Shown: positions 23,771 through 35,799, numbered from the stretch's first letter. The stretch: DNA of 64,000 bases from Loxodes magnus (GCA_946699065.1 CAMPDV010001605.1:42291-106290), one strand, 5' to 3'. Notes: generated by a model not told the origin, from the sequence alone. A program made the numbers and translations.

Positions 23771-25338
23771 ACTCATCATTTACGATTTATTTAAAAGCTT
23801 AATTAAAAATATAATAATTTTCAGTTTTTCGATACATTTATTTTTAGTCAATAATATATAAAAATTAATTAAATCTAATATGAAACATATATATCTATTA
23901 ATTATTGGTTAAGTCTTAAAAATAAATCCAATTCGATGCAAATTTTAAATTTGTTTATTTTTCTATTGAAGATACAAAAAATAATTATTTTAACTAATTT
24001 TATTTTATATTACTCTATTATATTATATAATAAGCCTTTATATTCACAGTTCCAGGCTATATGTTCTCAGATTTTTTATATTTAAATTTATTAAATTTTG
24101 AATATTATGATGTCTCTAAGGATTTAAATCTTTATAAAATAACAATTAAATCTAATCAAATTTCAGTCTTTTATATCTTTTTTCTAATTAAGTAAATTGA
24201 TGTCTTAGTTACTTTAAAAATTATAAAAATTCTTATAATTGTAATTTAAATTTTTAGTATGCTAGTAACATGAAGAAATTAAAAAAATATAAAAATAAAA
24301 TTAATAAATAATTTATTTAGAAACCAATATAAAAAACTAATGCAGTGTATACACCTATATGATAAATAAAGCTTATTAAATATTTTTTGCTCATAATTGA
24401 GAATAGTGCTTATCAATTTTTATTTGATATAAAAAAAATTATTTATTGTTAAAATACAAATTTAGTTAATTATATACTTTTAAATAATAAAGAAAACTTT
24501 AATTTTATCACAAATATTTCAAATAAGTATATTTTATTTTTATAATTTATCTTATTTACATTATATTAGTTTATTAGCTTTTCGTTAAAATAATTTTTAT
24601 TATGTTAAGGATATTATATTTATTAACCATCATTTATAGAAAAAATAAATATTACAGCAAATTAAGATTTAATTATATAGAAAGAAGTGAAAATATTCTT
24701 TTACAAAGAAAATAATAAGCAAGATCATTTGATAAATAAACGATAACTTGTCTACAAGATAAATCAAACTAGGAAATTTTATTATATAATTTATGAATAA
24801 AAAAACTTATTTATTTTTGAAATAGATCTAATAAATTTTGCATCTAGCTAGAAGTCTAATTAGCTACTAAATTGAAAAATTTGCTATTTAGAATTTTTAG
24901 TCAAAATTTTTAATTTTTTCTAACTATTGCTGAACTACCTAAAAGTAAATTAAATATTTATCAAGCATATTTAATTCATAAGATTAAATTTTTAAGGGAA
25001 TGATTGAAATGTATTATTTATTAAAATAATTAATTTAAACTCTTTAGTTTGATAAGTAAAAAATTAATTAAAAAATATAAAATAAAGTAATAAAGCTTGC
25101 TTATTTTAATTATAAACTTTAAAATTTATAATTTTTAAATCAAATCTTCTAGATTGAAATATTAACTAAAGTTGAAATAACTAAGGTATAAATAATTTTA
25201 TTTAAAGTTCCTGATTTTGCTAAAATGCTGCTAATATAATAAAATAAATTTAATTATTTAAGCAAAAAATCTAAGTTTTATATAAATTTCTAATATTTAG
25301 AATATTTTATTTAAGTTATTTCACTTTTATAAAATAAA
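23771..25338. other. AT-rich intergenic DNA
   Basis: Roughly 1.5 kb without a recognisable gene. The right end leads into the tRNA-Lys/tRNA-Glu pair. Confidence 0.55.
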
Positions 25339-25411
25339 GCCCGGCTAGCTCAGTCGGTAGAGCGTCAGACTCTTAATCTGGTGGTCGTGGGTTCGAGCCC
25401 CACGTTGGGCG
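25339..25411 (+). tRNA. tRNA-Lys (anticodon CTT)
   Basis: A complete 73-nt cloverleaf: acceptor GCCCGGC/GTTGGGC (two G-T pairs), anticodon loop TCTTAAT, T arm GTGGG-TTCGAGC-CCCAC. A T5 run follows. It is transcribed towards a minus-strand tRNA-Glu 40 bp away. The pair is repeated at 56,062-56,244. Confidence 0.95.
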
Positions 25412-25450
25412 TTTTTAATATTATATATTTATAAGAAAAAAACAAAATAG

Positions 25451-25522
25451 TTCCGCATCCGGGGCTTGAACCCGGGTCTTTCGGGTGAGAGCCGAATATC
25501 CTAACCACTAGACTAATGCGGA
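25451..25522 (-). tRNA. tRNA-Glu (anticodon CTC)
   Basis: A complete cloverleaf on the minus strand: acceptor TCCGCAT/ATGCGGA, anticodon stem TTCGG/CCGAA with loop CTCTCAC, T arm CCGGG-TTCAAGC-CCCGG. A T-rich run lies just downstream on its own strand. It converges with the tRNA-Lys gene. Confidence 0.93.
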
Positions 25523-27103
25523 CTTAATTAAATAGTAATGAAAATTATTTAAATAGAATTAAGCAACTCTTTAAATAATTTTAGCTTTCCTCATATGAAT
25601 ATAATTATTAATATATCCTATATATATCTATATACTACATTTATATTTTATTTATTTTTAATTATTTAATATTTTCTTCAAAAATTATATTTAAATTAAG
25701 AATGTAGAAAATTCTTTATGGCTAGGTATAAATACTTATAAAAAAGAAGATACTTGTTATTCTTTTTTAATTAAAGCTTTATTATATTATTTTATCACTC
25801 TATATATATTAAAGCATTTTAATATTATGCTTTTATCAAATAATTTTAGTAAGAAGATTAATGCTTATATATCTTATATTTCATAGGAATTTTAAAATAT
25901 TGTGAATATATAGAAAGGTATAGTTAAAAACAATTAAGTAATACTCAACTAGGATTTAAATAAAATAATGGAAAAATGTGAATATATGAAGTTATATTAT
26001 TTAATATAATAACTACAAATTTAATTATTTATTTAATATTCCTTCCTAAATCAACAAGTATTATTTCTTTTTATATAAAAAATTACAAAAAATAAAAAAT
26101 TTCTTATTTTATCATTAAAATATAAATAAAAGCTTTTAAGTACTATAAGAGAAGATTCTTCATGATATAAATTGTATATTTTGACTAAATATCATCTTTC
26201 AATCTTTTGAATTCAAACTCTATTTAATGCTCATATTAAAAGTAATAAGGTTTGTCTGCTATATTTTAAAAATAATTAAAGCTTAAATTTATCTAAGATT
26301 TTTATGATATAGTCTATTATCTCGAATAGTATACTAATGTTTATTACTAAATGTTTGAAGAGTAAATTATTTTAATACTCCAGCCTTTAAAAAATCAGAA
26401 TTTTGCATGCTTGATTTATTATCTTTTAGAGGTTTATACAAAGAATATTTTAATTTACGACTGAATTTTATTTATGAATTATGAATGATATTAGCAATCT
26501 AAATATTTTTTCATAGTAGTAAATTAAGTTTTAATCATAATACAAACTATTTAACTTAATAATTGAATCTAGTTATGAAATGGTATTAATTAAATTTTAT
26601 TAGTGCTATTTAATATTTCAAGAAGATAATTATTTTTTTCTTTAAATCACACAAAATCATACTCTTAAATTCAAATAAAACCTATTTCATAAATTTTATT
26701 ATAATGCATGAAACAAAATTTCCAGGAATCTTATATTATAAAATATTAATTTACGGATGAAAATGAGAAACTCAATTTATTAATTAATTGAAATTTATAA
26801 TTATTAAATTTAATGTTTATTCTTGCTAATTATTAGCTTCTTTAGAACATTTTCAATTTGTTAGATTGAAAATATTTGTTTATGTTTTTATAGCTATAAT
26901 TAATATTTTGAATAAAAATTTATAGAAACATTTATAAAATATATTCTGAGTTTTAGTATTAAAATAATAGTAATTCCTATTCATTTAGATATTAATAAGC
27001 CTCTTTTCTAAATTTTAAGCTTTCATTTAATTTAATACATTCCGAAAGTATATTTCTCAGCTAAATTACTGAATATTTTAAATTCAATTAAAACAAAAAA
27101 TTT
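25523..27103. other. AT-rich DNA with possible coding remains
   Basis: Mostly AT-rich. On the minus strand 26,150-26,500 and the stretch just below the Myb stop read as hydrophobic, Lys/Ile-rich frames. With all three stops potentially sense, an open frame here is weak evidence. If the TGA at 27104 is Trp, the Myb protein could extend some 50 codons into this area. No domain was recognised. Confidence 0.35.
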
Positions 27104-27574
27104 TCATACTGAACTTCCTAGTTGTTTGCACAACATACTCACACAATATACAACGCCTGAAGCCATTTCTTTCTTTATTTCAACAGTCTTATGACTAATT
27201 ATGAATTTAGCTTCTCCCATCATCTGATATTATTTATATTTATACTTTAGCATTTTATAAGAATAAGACTTTAACTCCTTCTTAAGTTTGATCCAATATC
27301 TACGACTTGAATGATAATACTTCTATGATATTTTAACAAATAACATTGCTTAATTTCTATTCCATTCATTGGCTAATAATGGTTTAAGTACATACAACCA
27401 TCTTCGTTTTACTTGTTTATCTGTTTTTACAATTTATCCTTAGTGTATATTCTTATTGAGATGTCTAGCTATTTTAGTCCATCTATAGTAAAAGTTGCGA
27501 AGTTTCATTTTGTCAATGACAAACTAATCTTCTTCGTACGACCACTCATCTACAAGCTGGTTTAAGTTTTTCAT
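27104..27574 (-). CDS. Myb/SANT-type DNA-binding protein, about 156 aa
   Basis: From ATG 27574 the protein begins MKNLNQLVDEW. The first Myb repeat shows the spaced aromatic pattern W..EED...V (residues 11-20), RWTKIARHLN and KQVKRRWLYVLKP. A second, poorer repeat follows (EWNRNQAMLF, SRRYWIKLKKEL), giving an R2R3-like arrangement in a very small protein. A basic tail follows. The first in-frame TGA is at 27104-27106; because TGA can be Trp, the real end may lie up to about 150 bp further. It is probably a nuclear transcription or chromatin factor. It is flanked by an LRR fragment upstream, with no partner gene visible. Confidence 0.65.
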
Positions 27575-27849
27575 ATCCTGATTTTACGATTATTTAAATT
27601 AAATTTAATAGTGAATTTAAACTAAAGCATTTAAATTAAACAAACTTTAAGTTAAATAGTTATATTTTAAATGTATAAGCATTTCAACTATTCTATTAAA
27701 GGTAAAAGCTAACTACTAAAATTTATCTATTTATAGTTTAAAATAAATTTTAAATTATATATTCCTCATAAATTAGTGATTCTATTAGCTATTCAATCTT
27801 ATCTTTATATTTATTTAAGATACCAAAAATTATTTATCATTTAATACTC

Positions 27850-28610
27850 TTAAAATATCATTTTACAAATGGCAGTTGTCAAGACTTAATCTTCTTAATT
27901 TTTATATTTGAGTAATTTCTTGTAATCAATTTTCACCTTTAACTAAACAATCAGATAAATGAAAGCTTTATAAAGATTGGCAACTTTCTCTTATAATCGT
28001 TAAAGTTTCTTTACTAATTTATATTATTTTAAGTCATATATGAGTGCATTTTCTACAATTTTAGAATATTATTTATTAGATGTTCGTCTAAATCTGCCTT
28101 ATTTGTTTTATTATTATCGCTTTTAAATTTTTTCCATATAATCCTATTAATTTATAATCTTCCTTTTATAATTAATCCAAACTATCTAGATCTATTTTCT
28201 CTAAATTAGAGGAGTTTTATAGCAATTACTCTAACTTTATTTTATTAAAGTTCTTGCAATCACTTAATTTAAATTAATATAGACTTGGAAATTAATTAGG
28301 AGAAAAGTGTAAATATTCTTAGGAGGAGAATGAAGCTCTTTAAAGATCTAAAATTTTTATTTATCTAGTGCTTATTTTATTTAACAGTGAATCTGATAAA
28401 TTTTGCAGGCATCTTAGTCTTATTTATTTAAAATTAGGAAATAAATGGATAAGGTTATTATTTTAATTATTATCATTTATATTAATATTCTCAATCTAAT
28501 TTCCTTTTTATTGTAGATATTGCGTCAGAATATTACTATTTAGATTATCATTTTAAATTTATAATTTTTTAAAATTAAAACATAGGTAATATTCTAATAT
28601 AATTAGACTG
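27850..28610 (-). pseudogene. Internal fragment of a short-form LRR gene
   Basis: This approximately 750-bp piece matches 37,385-38,100 nearly base for base (for example GGCAGTTGTCAAGACTTAATC) and holds the middle LRR part of the family. Both ends are cut: no finger or start upstream and no DFEL end downstream. The identity to the 37k copy is much higher than among the other paralogues, so it is a recent duplication or gene-conversion product. Frame is broken in places. Confidence 0.75.
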
Positions 28611-28619
28611 TTATCAATA

Positions 28620-29650
28620 GTAAAATTAAAAATAAAGAGTATTTATGCTCTAAAATATTAATATTTTTGCTAATAGCTATAAAATACAAATGATTCTTCT
28701 ATAGTTATGTTTTGTAATAATTTAAATTATTAGTAGTAATCAACAACAAATTTTGCTTATGTAAATATAAGATTTCAAAATAATTTTAGAGAATGATTGT
28801 ATGAGATGAACTATACTATATTAGATAGAAATATAATCTTTTCTAATTTGAAGGATATAACAATAAGATATATAAATAAGCAATTAATTAAGAAAATTTT
28901 AGTAATAAGAAGATGAATAAGTAATTGCTAAGGAATGCTTCTATTATATCATTTAAAATAATGATTTTAAATTATTTAAGCAATATCTTGGTTATAAATT
29001 AAAGAAAATATAAAAGAAACTTAATTATGAAAAGTTAAAAAAAGATAAATGCTTATTTTATAAAGCTTAAAATTAATATTTAAGATTAAATTAAACGTTA
29101 ATCAGTATATAATGATTTTTGCAATAGAAATCAGTGATGTTTAAGTTATAAGAATAATTCATTTATATGATAAACTAAATATGAAATATTATGAACTAAT
29201 TAGATTAAAACTTTGTAGTCAGATTGAAATAAAAATTTAGTTAGTGAAATAACTTAAAGATATAATCTGCTTAATTTTTTATTAAATTTTAAAATACTTT
29301 TAATCATCCAAATTTATCTTTCAAATTTTAAAAATTGCAATGGAAATGCTTATAAAATGTGAGAGAGATATCAATAAGTCTCAAAAGTCTAATAAAATAA
29401 AAGAGTTTAATAAGTATCTTTATAATAAAACGTATTTCTTATTTCTTTTTTAATGCTAATAGATTTCGTTTGATTTACATCTATTTTAAATTTTATCTTA
29501 TTAATTTTATATTTATAAAATTAGTACTTTTAGTCTGTTTTATCAAATAAAATTTATTAAACGTTTTCTAAGAAATAAACCATAATTAATATCTTATGGA
29601 ACTAACTTTGTAAGATATTTTTTATTTTTATTAGATAAAGAAAATAAAAA
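28620..29650. other. AT-rich intergenic DNA
   Basis: No recognisable gene or repeat. Confidence 0.5.
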
Positions 29651-29651
29651 A

Positions 29652-29724
29652 CGCCCAACGTGGGGCTCGAACTCACGACCACCAGATTAAGAGTCTGACG
29701 CTCTACCGACTGAGCTAGCCGGGT
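29652..29724 (-). tRNA. tRNA-Lys (CTT), possibly decayed
   Basis: Sequence and fold match the tRNA-Lys genes at 25339 and 56062, but with two damaging changes. The first acceptor base is A instead of G (A-C mismatch with position 72). The T stem reads GTGAG against CCCAC, giving an A-C mismatch in its fourth pair. The anticodon loop is intact and a T-run follows. It could still be weakly functional; I favour a decaying copy. Confidence 0.75.
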
Positions 29725-31150
29725 TTTACTTAATACAATTTAGTTTCTTTAAATATTTGATTAGCCCTTAAAATTCTATTTACTTATTTATATAATAAAC
29801 TAGTGTGATTTGTTAAAGATTTTTTAAGAGATAGAAAATGAACTAGTTTGGTAAGTTAATTATATGAAAACTAATACAAGCATCAAAACAATCCCAATCA
29901 ATTGCTTTATGCTTATTTTTAATATCTAAGAATAGAAAAAACATTTTCTTAGTTTTTTTTCAGCATTAGATTTATTGTCCTTGTTAAATTAATTTGAAAT
30001 CTTTAATTGAATACATATAATAATTTTCAAGTCACTTATACATTAAAAAAAGAGATAAATTTGATTTTAGTTTGCTATTTTGAATTTTAAATTTATAAAT
30101 TACTATTATTATAATATACCAAATTGAAGATATTTACAGTTTATAGTTAGGTAAGAAACATAAAACCTAGAATTATAATATATATTAAATAATTAATGAG
30201 CAATTTATTCTTAATTTCTTATAATTTCTATCCTAAAATGATTATACTTTCGCATTAAATTTATTATTAAATGCATATTAGTTAATTAACTTATTAAAGT
30301 ATAAAATTTTATATCCTTTGATTAAATGTAATTGGATTACTCTAAAACTTTATTTTACTACTAAATTTAAGATGACTGTTTATATACCTCCTACTCTAAT
30401 TTTCTAAAGTTTCAGCATCGTTTTAATTTTAATAATCTTTACATGAATGAACAGCTTTTATCCTCGTTATTATCATCTTAAAAATTTTAAAAATCAAACT
30501 TCCTTTACTTTAAAATCATAACTAGATTCTTACTAAGTTTTAAAAAGGAAGAGTTTGAATTTATATTCGAGATATAAATTTCTATTAAAAGTAAAAGCAT
30601 AAAAATTATTTTACCAGATAGTTTGACAAGTAAATATTGCTTTGTTGCAAAAGGGAAAATTAAAATTAAAATGAAGCATTTCTCTTAAAATAGAAACTTA
30701 AATTCATATAGATGAAATTTAATATTAATGATGTCATATATACAAATAAATTCTCTTAGATAAATTCTACAATTTTTATTCAAAAAACTATTAAAAAAAT
30801 TAAATTCAAAAATATAAATATTCTAGTGTTTTGCTATGCAAAAATGCTATCAATTCAATTCTATAGCTATCTTATTTTTGTCTTAGCTTAAGAATATTAA
30901 TTTAGTTACATTGCTATATATGTAAAATATTAAAACCAAATAGGATAAATAATATGATTAAGGGTATGAAATATTTTAATGACAATAGTTTGAATGAAGG
31001 ATTTTAATTTAAAGGAGTGATTTAGTTTTAATAATTACTAAAATATAAAAGTTCACATGATTTCTTTCCACTTACCTTTTTTAATCCAAAGCTTATAAGT
31101 TCAATTTTCCTAATTAAATTGAAATTCAGTCCGGCTTTATAAGTTTATAA
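29725..31150. other. AT-rich DNA, one weak coding-like stretch
   Basis: Between about 30,050 and 30,540 the minus strand reads like protein (MILKQRKFDFQNF, DDNNEDKSCSFMQRLL), rich in Lys, Gln and Asn. There is no family match and no paralogue in the window. The rest is featureless. Confidence 0.3.
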
Positions 31151-31156
31151 AGTTTA

Positions 31157-31966
31157 TCATATAGCTTGACATTTCTAAATATTCTTGGTTCCTGTCTTAA
31201 GTCGAATTGCAGTCTTATTTGCTTAGAGTCTTACATGGTGCTTTTTTCTTTTTTTCTCCACAGCTTACCGTCACTTAAGGGTATGAAAGTCATCTTTTTC
31301 TTCCAAAAGTTGTTTCACAATTTTGATTTATTTTTATTCACGACATTTTCTTCATAAGTGCTTCGTGCGGCAGCAGATGTAAAGTTTCCTTTTAATTTTC
31401 TTGGGCCTTGTTACTTTAATTTATTTTATATCCATTGGATATTGTTGCTGAAACTAGTGATTTTTTTCTACTATTATTTTGAATCTTTCTAGTCTCTCGT
31501 CTAGCTTGGCCAAGTTCTTTTCGTCTCGTTTTTGCAATGTTCAGATGTCGTTTTCAAGCTCTTGGACTTACTCGAAAAAGCCAGCATTGGCTCTTCTGTC
31601 GACCATGTGCATCTCATCATCTTCTCCGTGAGCAATGAGATCTTGTCTTATTTTGTGCGTTTCTTCTTCAAGCTCTGTTATAGTCTTTATTAGTCTGAAA
31701 ATTAGTTTAAGGATCTGATTTTAGTCCATGCTGCAGATTTGTTTTTTAGTGAGATCTCTTAAGTCTGCTTTGTTTGTGAATCTCATTACTTATTATCCTT
31801 ACTCGTTAGTTTTTAGTTTCTTAGGTGGGATTTAAGTGGAATCCTAAGATTGTTAGTGCTTGCCTGCTTTCTTAGGTGGAGTGGTTGCAAGAGGAGGTTG
31901 ATTGGAAGCCTTTCTGGCCATCTTCTCCTCTTCTGGCAACATCCATCCTTTGGCAAGTTTTTCCAT
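31157..31966 (-). CDS. ORF1/Gag-like protein, 269 aa frame, knuckle partly degraded
   Basis: ATG 31966 (MEKLAKGWMLPEEEK) to TGA 31157-31159 is an unbroken frame. The N-terminus is basic and Pro/Gln-rich, followed by a long coiled coil (ELEEETHKIRQDL, QVQELENDIWTLQKRDEK; the Trp is TGA). The knuckle YICCRTKHLWRKC matches the CX2CX3HX4C pattern of the 18k element, with its first Cys replaced by Tyr. Downstream, the family block (FIPLSDGKLWRKK) lies in another phase, so the C-terminus is probably shifted by an indel. Repeat A, long form, lies immediately upstream in the same orientation and may be its 5' leader. GC is higher than in the host genes. Likely role: element RNA binding. Confidence 0.65.
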
Positions 31967-31984
31967 TTATTTTTATAGATATAA

Positions 31985-32390
31985 ATAAATAAAAATGATT
32001 TCAGCTCATAGCACCTCATTGGCGCAGCTCTTTCAGTATTAATATTAAATATTAAGAAAAATGTTCTCATATTTCTTGTTAAAATTCTAGAAGTCCAATG
32101 AGTCATGTCACCTTCTCCAAATGGGGAATCTTCTTATTAAAATTTATTCTTAAATCTTGAGTCAAATGCTTCAGTCTTCTTGAATAAGGTCCAAAAATAA
32201 GAGTTAGTAATTAAGTCATTAAGGCCCGTCAGTCAAACTTTCATACTGCTAGAGAGAACCCGTTGGGGTAAGTTAGGTATGTCTCAAAGGAGCTTATCCA
32301 CCCTTCCCCGTGGTGGCATCTAGTGCGAGATTACTCGCAATGCAGTATACACTGAACTAAATTACCTACTAGTTTTTCTGACGCAACCGA
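31985..32390 (-). repeat. Repeat A, long form, at the head of an ORF1 element
   Basis: Reading on the minus strand it starts near 32,389 with GGTTGCGTCAGAAAAACTAG and shows two small hairpins, CAGTGTATACTG and GCGAGTAATCTCGC. A GC-rich middle part follows (GTCACC/GCCACC... GGCCT), and it ends in GAGCTGCGCCAATGAGGTGC followed by an AT tail. The ORF1 ATG follows 20 bp after this tail. The copy at 48,951-49,340 has the same structure without an ORF1. It is either the 5' untranslated region of the element or a SINE joined to it. Confidence 0.7.
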
Positions 32391-33105
32391 TATCCATTTT
32401 ATATTATATATAATATTCAAAATATTATAACTTTTATTTTATTAATTTATAAAAATTCCATTTTATTTTAAGATATTGCAGATAAATATTTTATTTATTA
32501 AAGAGACTACTTATTTATCACATAATTATTCTTATATTTGTAATTATAAAATTTATTAAAATTTCGCTAATTATTTCTTATTTAAAACTCTTTGATGTAA
32601 TTTCGAACATTTTGTATGAAATATATAAGAAATTTTCATATCTTTAATCATTTTATAAAGTTGTATATTTTAAAAAATATGTAAAGTCTTTTAATTTTTT
32701 ATGATTAAGAAATATGCTATAGATAATTTATAAATAAAAATAGGATTTAATGGTGAAATTAAATAGAACACTTATTAACTAAAACTAAAATAATCTTTTA
32801 AAACTTTAATATTTCGAGATTATTATTATTAAATAAATTAAAAAGGAAATAAAAAATCTTATTATATTTCTTAAGATAAAAAAATTAAAATTGCATAAAG
32901 AATGATACATATCAAATTTTTTTTAATTATATATTGAATTAATTTAAATTAAAAATAAAAATAGCTAAAATATAAATAAGTTTTATACATTTTATTCTTA
33001 TAATTATCTAAAGATAAAAGCAAAAATTTAATTTTTTATTAAGGAAATTAAAAAAAAATTTTAATTTAAATATTTTAATAAATTTAATTTTTGAATTACT
33101 TAAGT

Positions 33106-33942
33106 TTAATAATAATAATAAATGTGTTTAGTGTTAAATAAAAGTTTGCTATCCCTGGGCTTTCAACCAGGTACCTGCGGACCAATTTTTTTACGTGGTA
33201 AATATTCCCCGACTTTTTTGCAAGTGGATGATTACCACTGTTAATTTTCTTTGTTGCGTATTAAAAGTTTTCGTCTGTAAACTCCACTTTCAGTAATCCA
33301 TAATTTATTTAGAGCTCTTCATGTTTTCTGCTCTTCTCTTATCTGTAAATTCTTTCATTCTTTGCAGTATCTTAGTAAGTGATTCCGTGAGTAGCAATAC
33401 CAACAATTTTTTATTAATTTTTCAGTGTTCTTCTTTTTAAATATTTTATTTTCCAGTTGTTCAATTCTTTTAGTTAAATCCGTACTTGCCTATTCTTAAC
33501 TAGGTTTATTTTATTATGTATTCTAAAATTGGGTTGGAGTTTCTTCTATAATCATGCATTGAGATTATTTAAAATTTGATTATGACATTTCTCATAATTA
33601 CTATTCTGTAACTAAACCACTTTTTATTAGCTAGCTTCTCAATATTTTTAATTCATTGTTTTAATCTTCGATGCAATCCATAAGTTCTCGAATTCGATCT
33701 CAGTAATTGAATATCATTTCATCTTATTTAGTGATCATTGCTTTCAATTTTTCAATTTAATCTTGAAGAAAGTCGTTATTCTAAATTTGTGGATTAACTG
33801 ACTCAGCTGGACCTATCATTATTTTTCCTTCAGGTAAAGAGCTAGATTCTTACTATTGTTTTTATTTTTTTAGTTTCTCTTTCGTCGCTTGCTTTCTTGC
33901 TTTCCTAATTTAGTTTTTTGAAAGACGGACCTATTATTCCAT
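33106..33942 (-). CDS. ORF1/Gag-like protein with intact CCHC knuckle
   Basis: ATG 33942 (MEQQVRLSKNQIRKARKQ) opens a frame to the 3' end of the element. A basic N-terminus and coiled coil (DQIEKLKAMITKQDEMI, RIEQLENKIFKKK) precede the knuckle at 33364-33405, CWYCYSRNHLLRYC, a perfect CX2CX4HX4C. The C-terminal block ESGVYRRKLL and the end VPGWKPRDSKL match those of the 12k element. TGA is Trp at several points, including GWKP. No TGA stop occurs before the (TTA)n tail at 33106-33121. A hairpin CCTGG-TTGAAAGC-CCAGG sits about 50 bp before the tail. No reverse transcriptase is adjacent. This is the most intact ORF1 of the second clade. Confidence 0.75.
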
Positions 33943-34019
33943 TTTTTTTTCAATTGCTTAAGTTTAAGCTCCCAATTTATTGTGCATTACAATATAGATT
34001 TATAATTTTTAGCTTATAA

Positions 34020-34330
34020 TTAAGCCGGTGGGAGTTGAGTTTGATTCTCTGATAAAATTTTCTAGTTTTATGGATAAGGTCAAATTCCTATCCTGTTAAT
34101 TAGAAGGTTCCTAGTTAGAGTCTATCTCAACAAGGGAAAAAAATCTTCCTGCTTATCCTCTCTTGCTAGCAGCTTAGAGAATTTTGTTTATAGTTATGGA
34201 ACTCCTTGACCAAGGTTTATTTAATTAATCAACAGGATATCTGCACTATGGCGACAAGAGAGAGCTCCTGGTCGTTTAGTTGAAAAGAGTTTTCAGTCCC
34301 TCGAAAGAGAAACTTTTTAATTTTAAAATG
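34020..34330 (-). repeat. Repeat B at the head of an ORF1 element
   Basis: On the minus strand it begins near 34,325 with GTTTCTCTTTCGAGGGACTG, contains GATATCCTGTTG and GACTCTAACTAGG, and ends CAACTCCCACC. The stretch at 50,395-50,690 is a second copy in the same orientation without any ORF1 behind it. Here ORF1 starts about 80 bp downstream. As with repeat A, it may be a 5' leader or an independent SINE-like unit. Confidence 0.6.
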
Positions 34331-34764
34331 AATAAATTAAATTTTTTAGCTTCACAATAATAAAGTATTTAATCTTAAAAAGCTTTATTTTCTTTGTATT
34401 ATTTTGAAAAATATTAACAAATCAGTTTCTTTAACTTACTAATCTTTGAGATTATTATGTAGTAATTTATTCACTTCTTAATTTAGCTTTTTAAAATTTA
34501 AATTAGAAAAAAATCTTAGAATTTAAATAGATGCAATAGATTTATAGGTAAAAGCAAAAATTACTTGAACTTAAAATTTATTAAGTATGTAGTTAGTAGA
34601 CTAATATTTATAAGAGACTAAAATATAGTGCATATAATTGATTCAAGAATATAATTAAATACTTTATTTATTTTTAATTATTTATTTCCATGTCTTTAAG
34701 TTAAATATAAATGGAATAGTGAAAAAATTACACTGTTAGGAATATCAAAAAATAAAAAAAGCAG
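34331..34764. other. AT-rich intergenic DNA
   Basis: No recognisable feature; it is the 5' flank of the interrupted LRR gene. Confidence 0.5.
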
Positions 34765-35090
34765 ATGAGATCGAACTATCAAAAGCAGTAAGCTAATCAA
34801 TAGAAAGCTAAAAAAATTTATGAGCTAATAATGTGTCAGAAAAGACATTTAGCTTAGTTAGATGATTAAAATGGATAATCTTTTAATCAAAAGTAACAAG
34901 AAACTACGCATCAAAAATGTAAATAATCAAATGAATAAGATGAAAAAGAATAGAATAAAATACTAATAAAATGTAGATAGTAAAATACCTTAGATTTAAT
35001 TGTAAATTTTCTAAAAAATGAGATATATGAAATTTACAGAGTTAATTAATGCTTCTATCAGTTTAAGATGCATTATGACACTTTAAAAAC
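34765..35090 (+). pseudogene. N-terminal part of an LRR-family gene, cut by an insertion
   Basis: The plus-strand frame from about 34,765 reads MCQKRHLAQL, NTLDLIVNFLKN and RVNQCFYQFKMHYDTLKT. It aligns with the N-terminal region of the short-form genes (ICQECQVTQL, IVNFLKN, KVNKYFYQFKFYYDTLK). The second CxxC pair is lost (CQKR). The match stops at 35,090, exactly where an (ATA)n run begins that is the 3' tail of a minus-strand ORF1 element. I could not find the rest of the gene beyond the inserted elements. Confidence 0.65.
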
Positions 35091-35745
35091 ATAATAATAA
35101 TGAATTAAAGTGATCCATTTTTAATAGGCTCATCACTGTATTAAAGTTTAATTGCTTTGCTAAATCTTAAATTTCCAATCCTAGTTTGAATCACTTTCCT
35201 GAAAGATATATTTACTTGTGCTATTTTAACCCTTTTTATGTTTGGAATATTTTTCAGTCAAATTCACATCCTAGTACCTATTAGTTTCTTCTTTGTTGTG
35301 CTAATGCTATGTCTCTTAGAATTTCCCTCCCTTTATACATTGTTTTCTGTATTATGTCCCATTTTAAGTCCAATATAAATTACTGAACGATTGCCATAAT
35401 TTTGAGTCTTCTTATTTTTATTTTCGTTTAAAATAGCAGCATTACTTTATTCTCCTATAAAAAGAAACTTGTTCCGGTTTATCTTTAGTTTCTACATTCA
35501 TAGAGTGTTCATCAACATTTTTTAAAGAACTAAGCTTTCCGTTCACTTTGCGATTTCATTTAGCTTTGTTTCTAATTACTCGATTCTCACATTTGCTGAT
35601 TATCTTTTTCATTTTTTTTATTCTTAAGTATTAGAAATCAGATTTATAATTTTCTTTCAAGCTCTTGTAAGTATCTTCAAAATTTATTATTTTCCTCTTT
35701 CATATTTTTGAGTTTTTAAATATTATTAGCAAAGGAATATAAGTG
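35091..35745 (-). pseudogene. ORF1/Gag-like element, degraded, inserted in an LRR gene
   Basis: On the minus strand a coiled-coil, Lys/Asn-rich frame is followed by a knuckle remnant (QCCYFKRKQKQ) and YRKQCIKGG. No single frame stays convincing. The 3' end is an (ATT)n tail, seen as ATAATAATAATG at 35,091-35,102 on the plus strand, set directly against the truncated LRR coding sequence. The 5' end near 35,745 begins AATAGGTCAGACAC, a motif that also lies in the leader of the neighbouring element at 36.7k. The two elements stand head to tail. Confidence 0.5.
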
Positions 35746-35799
35746 TCTGACCTATTACTAAATTAAATTAAAAAGTTTAAATTGGAGTTTAGTGAACTT

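Noticed and set aside
26150-27000. Extension of the Myb gene or a further gene on the minus strand
   Set aside because: With all stops potentially sense any frame is open; there is no motif or paralogue to support one.
31813-32106. A 97-codon standard-code frame on the minus strand
   Set aside because: It overlaps the repeat-A head and the ORF1 start in a different phase; the ORF1 frame from 31,966 has the coiled coil and knuckle.
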